Source of the DNA: a virus
Virus record (IMG/VR): IMGVR_UViG_3300023223_001001
Coordinates: 1-40,967 of that record
Direction: 5' to 3' (one strand)
Length of the DNA: 40,967 bases
Numbering within the stretch: the stretch's first letter is position 1; the number at the start of each line of letters is the position of its first letter. Positions 24,870 through 30,868 of this stretch are shown here, one piece after another. The position numbers and the translations under genes are program-made. The notes under the pieces were generated by a model. It did not search any database and was not told the DNA's origin. It worked only from the letters and a program-made list of their open reading frames with translations.

Positions 24870-25058
24870 ATGAACATTAAAATCTCTCAATTCATACCAC
24901 TGGTAGGAACTATGGGAGGTTTTGCATTATTGACTCTTACCGGATTTGAAGATATTAAATTCACATTAGACCCAAGCCATATCTGGGCTTTCATGTCTAT
25001 TACTATTGGTAGTGCAGTAGTTCATAAAGCATCTAAATTAAAGTGGAAACCATCATGA
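24870..25058 (+). CDS. Small two-helix membrane protein (holin-like)
   Basis: A 62-aa protein with two hydrophobic segments (VGTMGGFALLTLTG and IWAFMSITIGSAVVH) and a basic C-terminus (KASKLKWKPS), a holin-like layout. It sits between another membrane protein and a soluble partner that overlaps its stop. The lysis role is inference; other membrane roles are possible. Confidence 0.55.
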   Translation: MNIKISQFIPLVGTMGGFALLTLTGFEDIKFTLDPSHIWAFMSITIGSAVVHKASKLKWKPS

Positions 25059-25495
25059 GTAAACTCCAAGAACTAGAGCAGCAAATTTTTGATCTAGATC
25101 TTAGAGTAGATAAACTTGAATCTCTATCCAACAAGGTTATCACAAAAGATAAAATCAAATCCATAGTATCCAACGGAGAGAAATATCAAACTAATTTCAT
25201 AAAAACTAAACATGGAAACGGAATTAAAAGCGGTGATGAACTCCTAGTAAAAATCAGAGGAGCCGAAGTAGTTACCGGTAAAATATCCCACAAAGGGAAA
25301 TTACTCATGATTGATCAATCTCATGCTAAAGATGAAGATAATGACGCTTCCACTATCAACTTTAAACTAAGAAAGAGATCTAGACTATGGAGAACCGTAG
25401 GACTACAGCCAGGAACCTACGAATTACATTTGTGGTTTTATGATAAAGACTCTGGAGAACGTGGTTTATACAGAGATAAATTTCAAATAGTCTAA
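25055..25495 (+). CDS. Coiled-coil plus beta-domain protein
   Basis: A 146-aa protein: an N-terminal coiled coil (KLQELEQQIFDLDLRVDKLE) and a C-terminal beta domain ending in ELHLWFYDKDSGERGLYRDK. The start is ATG 25055, overlapping the previous stop (ATGA); an upstream GTG at 25043 is less likely. It may assemble with the preceding membrane protein. Not recognised. Confidence 0.6.
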   Translation: MSKLQELEQQIFDLDLRVDKLESLSNKVITKDKIKSIVSNGEKYQTNFIKTKHGNGIKSGDELLVKIRGAEVVTGKISHKGKLLMIDQSHAKDEDNDASTINFKLRKRSRLWRTVGLQPGTYELHLWFYDKDSGERGLYRDKFQIV

Positions 25496-25581
25496 TCTTA
25501 GTTAGTTGTTTTATTTCACACTAAAATCAAGACTACCCCCAAATACAGTAAAAAGGGGATTTTATAGAAAAAAAGAAAAGA

Positions 25582-25710
25582 TTATTTTGATTTTAACCAT
25601 TCTTTGAATTCCTTGTTGGTTTTTTCTAGATCGTTTTTGTATTCTTGAAGAGTCATACCGTTTTTTTTTGCATATTGTTCTCTATAATAGTCTAATCGTG
25701 TATATGTCAT
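25582..25710 (-). CDS. Small helical protein, second gene of the minus-strand pair
   Basis: A 42-aa charged protein (MTYTRLDYYREQYAKKNGMT then a Lys/Glu helix). The ATG overlaps the TGA of the preceding minus-strand gene, so it is its translationally coupled partner. Function unknown. Confidence 0.55.
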   Translation of the reverse strand: MTYTRLDYYREQYAKKNGMTLQEYKNDLEKTNKEFKEWLKSK

Positions 25711-25919
25711 TTCATTTTATGAGTACTTGAATCTTTTAAGTTTTCTTTAATATCTCTGATTTGATTTTCTAAATCAAATAAAAGTTTGGTAGTTTCTTCT
25801 TGATCTTCTAATAGATCTATTAGAGTATCTTGAACTAACTTACTAACTGACAAATCCTCGACTAATGCAGAAATTCTTTTAGTTGTATAATCAGCTTTTT
25901 TCTTTATATCGTCACTCAT
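25707..25919 (-). CDS. Small coiled-coil regulator candidate, divergent from the early operon
   Basis: A 70-aa helical protein (MSDDIKKKADYTTKRISALV, then a long acidic coiled coil). The start ATG 25919 is chosen because GGAGGTGA lies immediately upstream with 7-nt spacing; the longer frame from 25943 would overlap this ribosome site. The first 30 residues could form a ribbon-helix-helix- or helix-only DNA-binding segment. The gene is transcribed away from the long early operon across a palindrome-rich region, the usual place for a regulator. Confidence 0.6.
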   Translation of the reverse strand: MSDDIKKKADYTTKRISALVEDLSVSKLVQDTLIDLLEDQEETTKLLFDLENQIRDIKENLKDSSTHKMK

Positions 25920-25941
25920 TGTTTCACCTCCAACATAGATC

Positions 25942-25985
25942 ACAAAATTTGTATTTAACTAAAGTAACATGATTCCCAAATTTGG
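25942..25985. promoter_or_regulatory. Two palindromes in the divergent control region
   Basis: ACAAAATTTGT (25942-25952, perfect with a one-base centre) and CCAAATTTGG (25976-25985, perfect) lie just upstream of the minus-strand gene pair, 33 bp centre to centre, roughly three helical turns. Both share an AAATTTG core, suggesting a common repressor. Confidence 0.5.
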
Positions 25986-26025
25986 AAACACGATCATTTA
26001 ACTAGATCTTATTGTAACAAATATT

Positions 26026-26150
26026 GGCGGAAGTTTACAAGTACAGCACCGAGCTCCTTCTAGGAAGAAACCCGATGCTGTGAGAGCCCCAATGGCAAAT
26101 ACGGATAGATTCCGTAAGAGTTTGCGAGACTCTCTGTATGACATCCCGCC
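26026..26150. other. GC-rich island with stacked hairpins (RNA or coding)
   Basis: The ends GGCGG (26026-26030) and CCGCC (26146-26150) can pair. Inside lie ACAGCA/TGCTGT (26043-26048 with 26076-26081), ACGGA/TCCGT (26101-26105 with 26111-26115) and AGAGT/ACTCT (26117-26121 with 26129-26133). Composition is visibly GC-richer than the flanks. The same DNA is open in one frame from 26002 to 26232, so it may instead be protein-coding. Confidence 0.4.
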
Positions 26151-26232
26151 TGTATTTCCAAAATTACCACATCATGAAAAAGAGGTTTATTGGGATGCCA
26201 TACGATATTTTACTTTCCAAGCATTACTTTAA
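26092..26232 (+). CDS. Small hypothetical protein in the GC-rich island; start uncertain
   Basis: 46 aa from ATG 26092 (MANTDRFRKSLRDSLYDIPP then HHEKEVYWDAIRYFTFQALL). The frame is open back to 26002 (…GGSLQVQHRAPSRKKPDAVR), so the real start could be further upstream at a GTG or non-standard codon. Codon choice is GC-richer than neighbours, which suggests a foreign or host origin. No Shine-Dalgarno precedes the ATG. Confidence 0.4.
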   Translation: MANTDRFRKSLRDSLYDIPPVFPKLPHHEKEVYWDAIRYFTFQALL

Positions 26233-26271
26233 CAAAAAACATTAGATTTAGTTGACTAAAGGTGTACTAAT

Positions 26272-26289
26272 GTTTGAGTATACTTAAAC
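26272..26289. promoter_or_regulatory. Palindromic operator candidate before the early operon
   Basis: GTTTGAGTATACTTAAAC is an 18-bp palindrome with one mismatched pair, flanked by AAAGGTGTA (26258-26266) and its near-complement TATACCTTT (26290-26298). It lies 70-90 bp before the first gene of the long operon. Likely a dimeric regulator site. Confidence 0.5.
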
Positions 26290-26353
26290 TATACCTTTAA
26301 TAAGGTAGTATGTTTTAGCTATAGTACCACATCATGTATACGAAAAAGAGGGG

Positions 26354-26431
26354 TCTTAGTGCCTGTAATTAAAGTAGAACAAAAAGTTCTAGATTTAGTA
26401 GAAGCTTCCCTACCATCTACAGGCACTAAGA
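26354..26431 (+). promoter_or_regulatory. Long-range stem that sequesters the first start codon of the early operon
   Basis: TCTTAGTGCCTGTA (26354-26367), which contains the GTG start at 26359, is exactly complementary to TACAGGCACTAAGA (26418-26431). One G-T and one G-C pair extend the stem to 16 bp, with 50 nt between the arms. Formed in mRNA, it would bury the start codon, and the GAGGGG Shine-Dalgarno partly, inside a stem. Confidence 0.55.
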
Positions 26432-26571
26432 TCGACTCTACTCATTTAGTAAGGGTAGCACTAAAGAATTTATCAAAATCTCTCTTGACACAGGAAGATT
26501 ACCTTGTCTTGATTGGTCAATCTCATACAGATGATTCTCTTCTTAGTTCTTTGGAGGATTATAAGAAATGA
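26359..26571 (+). CDS. Small helical protein heading the early operon
   Basis: A 70-aa helical protein (MPVIKVEQKVLDLVEASLPS) that starts with GTG 26359, with AGAGGGG seven to eight bases upstream. The start lies inside a 16-bp long-range stem. It may be a DNA-binding or adaptor protein; not recognised. Its stop overlaps the next ATG (ATGA). Confidence 0.6.
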   Translation: MPVIKVEQKVLDLVEASLPSTGTKIDSTHLVRVALKNLSKSLLTQEDYLVLIGQSHTDDSLLSSLEDYKK

Positions 26572-26798
26572 AAAAGAAAGAATTTTCCCATATCAGACTA
26601 ACTAGCCAATCCATTCGTGGTAACTACTTTGGAGCTTACGAATCCTCAGATGAAAACGCCAAGATGGGTTATCAGATTTTTATTTCAACTACTAAAGATG
26701 TTCACAGTACCTGTGAATGTATGGGATACGTACACGGTAAGGAGTGCTATCATTTGAAATCAGCTAAAGATTTGGAGGCTATCCTTTTTGTCAAATAA
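26568..26798 (+). CDS. SWIM-type zinc-finger protein
   Basis: A 76-aa protein with STCECMGYVHGKECYHLKSA near the C-terminus, a CxC...CxH pattern characteristic of SWIM zinc fingers, which bind DNA or protein in archaea and viruses. Coupled to the preceding gene by ATGA; its last ten bases overlap the next gene's TTG start. Confidence 0.75.
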   Translation: MKKKEFSHIRLTSQSIRGNYFGAYESSDENAKMGYQIFISTTKDVHSTCECMGYVHGKECYHLKSAKDLEAILFVK

Positions 26799-27198
26799 TT
26801 TTGTCGAGCAACCAACCAAAGAAGGAGAGGCTAAAGACTGTCCTAACTGTGGAAAACCTCTAGTAGCTCGACTCAAAGTTTACAAGGATTGGCCAGATAA
26901 AGTAATTTGGCAGAATAAAGAAGATACAGAAGCTCACTACACTAAAGATGGTAACTGTAAAGGAGAAACTCCCAAAGAGGAACCAAAACCAGACAATAAA
27001 AAACAAACTGAACTTCCAAAAGATGCCACTCTGTCAGTAGAACATGAACGCATAATTTCAACCAAAGCTCGTTTGTTATGGAGAATTAGATTACAAGTAG
27101 AGGCTACTATCAAAGCTCTAGAATCGGATCCAAATGGTGGCATGATTTGGGAAATGACCAAAATTATCTATCAAGAATTGTATGGAGATAAAAAATGA
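26788..27198 (+). CDS. Zinc-ribbon protein with helical C-terminus
   Basis: A 136-aa protein starting at TTG 26788. Residues 18-62 include CPNCGKPLVARL and a distant His/Cys (AHYTKDGNCKG), forming one zinc site. A Lys/Pro linker follows and a helical C-terminal half (RIISTKARLLWRIRLQVEAT). The layout resembles single-strand or template-binding accessory proteins, but no family is recognised. Start overlaps the SWIM gene by 11 bases. Confidence 0.65.
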   Translation: MSNNFVEQPTKEGEAKDCPNCGKPLVARLKVYKDWPDKVIWQNKEDTEAHYTKDGNCKGETPKEEPKPDNKKQTELPKDATLSVEHERIISTKARLLWRIRLQVEATIKALESDPNGGMIWEMTKIIYQELYGDKK

Positions 27199-27452
27199 TG
27201 AGTGTTGATACTTCTCTAGATGCTTGGTCTAAAGTAATGGATGAACTACCAACAAGACAAAAACAGGTACTACGTGCTATTACAAAACACCCAGATCATA
27301 CTAATAATGAACTCTCTAAAATTCTAGGGATTCCTCTACAGTCAGTCACTCCCAGAACTGGAGAATTACTAGCTCTAAACTTAATCAAAAGAGTAGAGAA
27401 AAGAGCTTGTGCAGTAACAGGAGGCAGCTCTTGGACATGGAGTGTAGTCTAA
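27195..27452 (+). CDS. Winged-helix DNA-binding protein
   Basis: An 85-aa protein: PTRQKQVLRAITKHPDHTNN then ELSKILGIPLQSVTPRTGEL is a helix-turn-helix with the recognition helix at about 48-62, followed by a wing (RVEKRACAVTGGSSWTW). Such stand-alone winged helices act as replication or transcription regulators. Two ATGs in tandem; the first overlaps the previous stop. Confidence 0.75.
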   Translation: MMSVDTSLDAWSKVMDELPTRQKQVLRAITKHPDHTNNELSKILGIPLQSVTPRTGELLALNLIKRVEKRACAVTGGSSWTWSVV

Positions 27453-27549
27453 TGTTATATGTAGGAATTCTAGCGTGGCACGACTATAATCATGTTAAAT
27501 TAATTTTCTTTAATTATGGATGTGTAGTTTGTGGTATGGACCTCTAACT

Positions 27550-27753
27550 ATGACTAGATCAATTACTCTTAAGGAAGAACTAATCAAAAAATTAGGACTT
27601 AATTCTACTAATTTATCAGCTATTTTCTACGGAAGAATGGAAGAAAAGAAGAAACTCCGTGCTTTTGCTGAAAAAATTACAAAAACTCCTGATACTGTAC
27701 GAGTCTATACTCCTCTAACAGAAAAAAAAGAGAGAGAGAGAGAGAAACTTTGA
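27550..27753 (+). CDS. Small helix-turn-helix protein with Arg/Glu repeat tail
   Basis: A 67-aa protein; SITLKEELIKKLGLNSTNLS resembles an HTH. The C-terminus ends in alternating Glu-Arg encoded by a (GA)n tract. ATG 27550 is preferred over GTG 27520, which would add ten residues with no ribosome site. The 27453-27549 gap holds no other gene. Its TGA overlaps the next TTG. Confidence 0.55.
   Translation: MTRSITLKEELIKKLGLNSTNLSAIFYGRMEEKKKLRAFAEKITKTPDTVRVYTPLTEKKEREREKL
27730..27746 (+). repeat. (GA)n tract, partner of a (CT)n tract
   Basis: A run of alternating GA (about eight units) preceded by A8, at the 3' end of the HTH gene. It is complementary to the (CT)n run at 28081-28100, which is also flanked by T-rich sequence, so an RNA stem of about 24 bp could enclose the gene at 27750-27998. 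Confidence 0.7.
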
Positions 27754-27998
27754 ATCTTCGAGAAAAATTTCAAATAATGCGTAAAGTCATTATTACTCGT
27801 CAAGAGATAACTGAGACTGAATTTATTCTAGAATTAGATGATAAAGGGATAGGACAGGCTACTTATAATAAAATCAAAGTAGATTTTAGAATTAATGCCC
27901 TAAAAACAGGAATTCATTATGATAAAAAAGAAAAAACTTACAGAGTAGGCTCTAAACAAACCACTCTTTACAATACATTAGAGGAGAAATTGAATTGA
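27750..27998 (+). CDS. Small wHTH-like protein
   Basis: An 82-aa protein starting at TTG 27750 (overlapping TGA): EITETEFILELDDKGIGQAT then YNKIKVDFRINALKTGIHYD suggests a compact winged-helix. It is enclosed by complementary GA and CT tracts. Role unknown; a second DNA-binding protein directly after an HTH gene. Confidence 0.6.
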   Translation: MNLREKFQIMRKVIITRQEITETEFILELDDKGIGQATYNKIKVDFRINALKTGIHYDKKEKTYRVGSKQTTLYNTLEEKLN

Positions 27999-28118
27999 AT
28001 TTATTATTAATTAATAATATAATTTTTAATAATAATAATAATAATAATAAATTTTTTTTATTTTACTTTTTTTATTTTTCTTCTCTCTCTCTCTCTCTCT
28101 TTTTGGAAGGCAACACTC
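27999..28118 (+). repeat. Low-complexity spacer: (AAT)n, poly-T and (CT)n
   Basis: After the stop at 27998 come TTAATTAATAATA-type repeats, an (AAT)7-like run (28029-28050), a T-rich block and (CT)9 (28081-28100), then TTGGAAGGCAACACTC before the next ATG. No ORF is seen. A T-rich stretch could terminate transcription and an AT-rich TATA could restart it. Confidence 0.75.
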
Positions 28119-28496
28119 ATGAGTAACAAAGATTTTCCTGTTCCATCTATCTCTAATGAGGAAACAGTAGTAGGAGTACATAGTTCAGGAATTCAACTAG
28201 AGGAGGGAGCCAATACATCAAATAGTAGATACTATTGTAGTAACTGTAGAAAAAAAATCCATTGCTACGTCAAAGTGAATAGAGATACAAAGGAAGCCAA
28301 GGTTCATGTCACTTGCAAGGATAAGCTCTGTGAGTGTAAATGTAAAACTCACTACTCCTGTAAATCCTGCGGTTATCTGCATCCATACGGTCAAAAATGT
28401 GACAGAGAAGATACATTACCTACTCCAACTCCTGAACAAGATAAAAACTGGCAGAAACTTTTAGCTAGTTTTAACAAAGAGGATGAAAAAAAATGA
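28119..28496 (+). CDS. Cys-rich multi-zinc protein
   Basis: A 125-aa protein with at least ten Cys: YYCSNCRKKIHCYVKV, CKDKLCECKCKTHYSCKSCG and the closing YLHPYGQKC. Two or three zinc sites are likely. It is preceded by GGAAGG 12-16 bases before the ATG and opens a run of zinc microproteins. No enzyme motif. Confidence 0.7.
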   Translation: MSNKDFPVPSISNEETVVGVHSSGIQLEEGANTSNSRYYCSNCRKKIHCYVKVNRDTKEAKVHVTCKDKLCECKCKTHYSCKSCGYLHPYGQKCDREDTLPTPTPEQDKNWQKLLASFNKEDEKK

Positions 28497-28633
28497 TGTG
28501 TACTGACTGTATTCTACCTAACCAATTTACATCTCAATCTTGGACTCTAATGCAGGAGCACTACGGCAAAATCCATCCAGACATTAAGAATCCAGGCAAA
28601 TACTTTACAAAGAAGGCCAAGACCAAAAAATGA
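28493..28633 (+). CDS. C2H2-like zinc microprotein
   Basis: A 46-aa protein (MMCTDCILPNQFTSQSW then EHYGKIHPDI) with a CX2C and HX4-5H pair. Its first ATG overlaps the previous TGA (ATGATG) and its stop overlaps the next ATG. Probably a DNA- or RNA-binding finger. Confidence 0.65.
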   Translation: MMCTDCILPNQFTSQSWTLMQEHYGKIHPDIKNPGKYFTKKAKTKK

Positions 28634-28779
28634 CCACTTTACAAAAACATACAGGAGCAAGTAGCTTGAAAACAAAACAGATTCTAAAATGTGAGTTCTG
28701 TCCTTTCACTACTGAGAGTCCAATAGGGTTACGAGTACACAGAGGTAAACAACATGAAATAAAGAGGGATGGATTTTGA
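28630..28779 (+). CDS. Classical C2H2 zinc-finger microprotein
   Basis: A 49-aa protein with one complete C2H2 finger: CEFCPFTTESPIGLRVHRGK followed by QH, i.e. CX2CX12HX4H. This finger type is common in archaeal viruses and binds DNA. Coupled on both sides by 4-bp overlaps. Confidence 0.75.
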   Translation: MTTLQKHTGASSLKTKQILKCEFCPFTTESPIGLRVHRGKQHEIKRDGF

Positions 28780-29342
28780 ATTTCCCAGACAAGAAATATC
28801 AAATAATCTACGCTGACCTTCCTTTAACCTATAATGATAAAGCTCTGGCTGGAAATCGTGGAGCTGGCTGCAAATATGATTTGATGTCTGATGAAGAATT
28901 GATCAATCTTCCTGTCAAAGAAATAACTGATAAAAACTGTGTTTTGTTCCTATGGGCAACATTTCCAAAAATCCAATTATGCCTAGATTGCATAAAATCA
29001 TGGGGTTTTGAGTACAAAACAGTAGCCTTTGTGTGGGTAAAAAAGTCCATGAATGGAAGAAATTTTATGGGAATGGGTAGGTGGACTAGAGCAAATTCTG
29101 AAATTGTATTATTAGCAACTAAAGGAAAACCAAAAAGACTAGATGCAGGAATATCGCAAATCATAGATATGCCTGTTAGGGAACATTCAAAAAAACCAAA
29201 TATTGTACGTAATAAGATAATTCAACTCATGGGAGATCTACCTAGAATAGAACTATTCTCAAGAACTAGAGTACATGGATGGGACACCTTTGGAAACGAC
29301 GAAAAATTACAAAATCAACCATTGGAGTCATTCTTATCTTGA
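28776..29342 (+). CDS. MT-A70-family methyltransferase with altered catalytic motif
   Basis: A 188-aa protein from TTG 28776. The body follows MT-A70 adenine-N6 methyltransferases: N-terminal KYQIIYADLPLTYN, later VLFLWATFPKIQLCLDCIKS, WVKKSMNGRNFMGMGRWTRA and HSKKPNIVRNKIIQLMG then RIELFSRTRVHGWDTFGN. The catalytic motif that should read DPPW is DLPL (residues 14-17), so the Pro and Trp needed for base stacking are changed. All other family motifs are intact. It could be a variant enzyme, a substrate-binding partner, or inactive. Viral homologues usually methylate DNA to evade restriction. Confidence 0.75.
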   Translation: MNFPDKKYQIIYADLPLTYNDKALAGNRGAGCKYDLMSDEELINLPVKEITDKNCVLFLWATFPKIQLCLDCIKSWGFEYKTVAFVWVKKSMNGRNFMGMGRWTRANSEIVLLATKGKPKRLDAGISQIIDMPVREHSKKPNIVRNKIIQLMGDLPRIELFSRTRVHGWDTFGNDEKLQNQPLESFLS

Positions 29343-29542
29343 TTTGTAAAGGAATTTGCAGTAGATTTAAGGCTCGAAAACCAGCTAAAGGCGGATGGTA
29401 CATAAAAAATAAGAGGTGCCTGCATTGTGAAATATTTATAGTTGGAAGGGATAAAATACACTGCCCCTGCTGTGGGTCCCATATGCGAGGGTCACCAAGA
29501 AACAAAAAGTACAAGGCTCAATTACGAGGAATAATAAACTGA
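29339..29542 (+). CDS. Zinc protein of a Nitrososphaeria-type family
   Basis: A 67-aa protein starting at TTG 29339 (overlapping TGA): ICKGICSRFKARKPAKGGWY then KRCLHCEIFI and CPCCGSHMRGSPRNKKYK. I recognise the CPCCG-x-RxxPRNKKYK ending as a family widespread in ammonia-oxidising archaea, which supports the host call. The longer frame from 29279 overlaps the methyltransferase and is not used. Function unknown. Confidence 0.7.
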   Translation: MICKGICSRFKARKPAKGGWYIKNKRCLHCEIFIVGRDKIHCPCCGSHMRGSPRNKKYKAQLRGIIN

Positions 29543-29946
29543 GTTTCATAGGCCGCGCTGAGCGAGAAGTAGAAACTATTCTAACCAGACTATTACTTCC
29601 TGATCTAATTAGAACTCAAGTTCCATTAACTGCACTAATAGATTATTCAGAATATACTACACTACGAGAAGAAGTTCAAAAACATAATTTCGACATGGTG
29701 ATATTCAGGAGAAACAAACCTCACCTGATTGTTGAGATAAATTTCAAACACGGAGAACAGGCAGCTAAAAAATGGCGAGAAATTTTTGAACCAATGCTAA
29801 AAAGATACAAACATGATATTCTACTAATCCAAGATTACGAATGTGACTATCTATTCAAGCCAGAAGACTATACCAAACATGTCTTATCCTGGAATGATGT
29901 GTTAGATGTTTGTAATGCACTAAAACTATCAAAAATATCCATTTAA
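29539..29946 (+). CDS. PD-(D/E)XK-like nuclease with CTG start
   Basis: 135 aa from CTG 29539: (M)SFIGRAEREVETILTRLLL, then HNFDMVIFRRNKPHLIVEIN followed by FKHGEQAAKKW. The Asp...Glu-x-Asn arrangement (D then VEIN) plus downstream basic helix is the PD-(D/E)XK nuclease pattern, with Asn replacing Lys. The first ATG in frame is at 29695 and would cut off the whole N-terminal domain. CTG overlaps the preceding TGA exactly as ATG and TTG do elsewhere in this operon. Possible restriction, resolvase or repair role. Confidence 0.6.
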   Translation: MSFIGRAEREVETILTRLLLPDLIRTQVPLTALIDYSEYTTLREEVQKHNFDMVIFRRNKPHLIVEINFKHGEQAAKKWREIFEPMLKRYKHDILLIQDYECDYLFKPEDYTKHVLSWNDVLDVCNALKLSKISI

Positions 29947-29987
29947 TTACTAGTATTTTTTACTAAAATCAACGGTTCAACTCCCTG

Positions 29988-30039
29988 GTAGCCGAGAGCA
30001 TACACCATCATAACGCGTTTTGATGTAGGTATGGGCTAC
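29988..30039 (+). ncRNA. Multi-segment hairpin in an intergenic gap
   Basis: Arms pair as GTAGCC/GGCTAC (29988-29993 with 30034-30039), CATAC/GTATG (29999-30003 with 30029-30033) and CATCA/TGATG (30006-30010 with 30021-30025), capped by AACGCGTT. A 5-nt bulge (GAGAG) separates the first two stems. No ORF covers it. It could be a small RNA, a processed leader or an attenuator. Confidence 0.5.
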
Positions 30040-30099
30040 TTTACATTCAAAATATGTTTTTACATCGTTGGCAAAAAGGCATAAAATACCACACATTCT

Positions 30100-30117
30100 T
30101 ATACCAGTATTGGTATA
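30100..30117. promoter_or_regulatory. Operator-like palindrome before 30125
   Basis: TATACCA-GTAT-TGGTATA, a perfect 7-bp inverted repeat with a 4-bp spacer, ends eight bases before the ATG at 30125. A TATA-like ATAAAATACC lies 10-20 bp further upstream (30080-30090). It would block an internal promoter of the operon when bound. Confidence 0.55.
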
Positions 30118-30124
30118 GAAAACC

Positions 30125-30262
30125 ATGAAATTACAATTATTCATATGTGAAGAAACTCTAAAAGGGAAACCTTGTGGAAATGAGTTCTCTTCCAAAAAAG
30201 ACCCAAAATCTAAAAAAATAGCCGATAGGCCACGGTGTAGTAAATGCGGAAAGAGAGTATGA
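30125..30262 (+). CDS. Zinc-ribbon microprotein
   Basis: A 45-aa basic protein with LFICEETLKGKPCGNEF and RCSKCGKRV, four Cys for one zinc. First gene after the hairpin and palindrome, so probably the head of a sub-operon. A Lys/Ser linker separates the knuckles. Confidence 0.65.
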   Translation: MKLQLFICEETLKGKPCGNEFSSKKDPKSKKIADRPRCSKCGKRV

Positions 30263-30302
30263 ACTCTACAAATAATCTAGAGTGTTTAGCGAGGCGTGAA
30301 TT

Positions 30303-30422
30303 ATGATTGTACCTGTTTGTTTTAATCCTAATTGTGCTGAAATGGAAACATCTGTAGATGGATATTGTTCTAATTCTTGTAAAAAAGAACATAAAATTAT
30401 TCTTGAGGATGATGAACAATGA
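30303..30422 (+). CDS. Zinc microprotein
   Basis: A 39-aa protein (PVCFNPNCAEME then YCSNSCKKEHKI) with CX4C and CX3C pairs, reminiscent of the FCS/MYM-type knuckle. Overlaps the next ATG (ATGA). Confidence 0.6.
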   Translation: MIVPVCFNPNCAEMETSVDGYCSNSCKKEHKIILEDDEQ

Positions 30423-30514
30423 CCAAAGTAAAACTCGGTAAAATTAGAGATTTCGTAACAAGGTTATTTCACCCAAGACATTTTGATTATAATTATGCAG
30501 GAGAACAATCATGA
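30419..30514 (+). CDS. Tiny basic protein
   Basis: 31 aa, MTKVKLGKIRDFVTRLFHPR then HFDYNYAGEQS. No Cys. A basic amphipathic helix in the first half. Coupled by ATGA on both sides; supported mainly by this overlap pattern. Confidence 0.5.
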   Translation: MTKVKLGKIRDFVTRLFHPRHFDYNYAGEQS

Positions 30515-30651
30515 AAGAACGTTTTTCGATGCCTGAATATTTTGATTTAGAAACTACATGTGCAAGTTGTGAAACTAGAACCAAAAAGAAAACTGAATTG
30601 GTTTGTGATTACTGCCATGAAAACGAGTTAAAACCTGAGGTATTAGAATAA
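30511..30651 (+). CDS. Zinc-ribbon microprotein
   Basis: A 46-aa protein with CASCETRTKKKTELVCDYCH, a compact CX2C-X12-CX2C ribbon. Its stop overlaps the next start (TAATG). Confidence 0.65.
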   Translation: MKERFSMPEYFDLETTCASCETRTKKKTELVCDYCHENELKPEVLE

Positions 30652-30758
30652 TGTCTAGTCATTGTATGTTTATCTGCCAAAACTGTGGCAACATAATAAA
30701 ATCAAATACACGACAACATTATCAAAGAGATTGTATTTTTACGGTGAGAATATCATGA
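30651..30758 (+). CDS. Zinc microprotein (C2HC-like)
   Basis: A 35-aa protein, HCMFICQNCGNIIKSNTRQH then YQRDC, fitting a CX2C-X9-HX4C knuckle. Start and stop each overlap neighbours. Confidence 0.6.
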   Translation: MSSHCMFICQNCGNIIKSNTRQHYQRDCIFTVRIS

Positions 30759-30868
30759 CTGGTGAAACAAAATTGAATGGAAGTTGTTCTGCATGTGGAA
30801 ATGCAATTTATGTTTATAATTCTGTCAAAGTTGGTAAGTGTTTCAGATGCAGAGGTAAGCAAAATTGA
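30755..30868 (+). CDS. Zinc-ribbon microprotein
   Basis: A 37-aa protein with CSACGNAIYVYNSVKVGKCF followed by RC, a minimal zinc ribbon. The ATG at 30755 overlaps the previous TGA; a longer frame from 30662 runs through the preceding gene and is rejected. Confidence 0.65.
   Translation: MTGETKLNGSCSACGNAIYVYNSVKVGKCFRCRGKQN

Noticed and set aside
26026-26150. 5S rRNA or other known structural RNA
   Set aside because: Length is suggestive but the conserved loop sequences of 5S, SRP or RNase P RNA are absent.
26165-26350. Duplicated sequence ACCACATCATG...GAAAAAGAGG (26165 and 26327) as an attachment site
   Set aside because: Only about 20 bases match, with a 6-base insertion in the second copy, and there is no integrase; more likely a local duplication.
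29960-30005. tRNA-like T-arm (GGTTCAACTCC)
   Set aside because: The flanking bases cannot form a 5-bp T-stem and no acceptor, D or anticodon arms fit around it.
29977-30195. 72-aa minus-strand ORF over the hairpin gap
   Set aside because: Overlaps the convincing zinc-ribbon gene at 30125 and the hairpin; no ribosome site upstream of its start.
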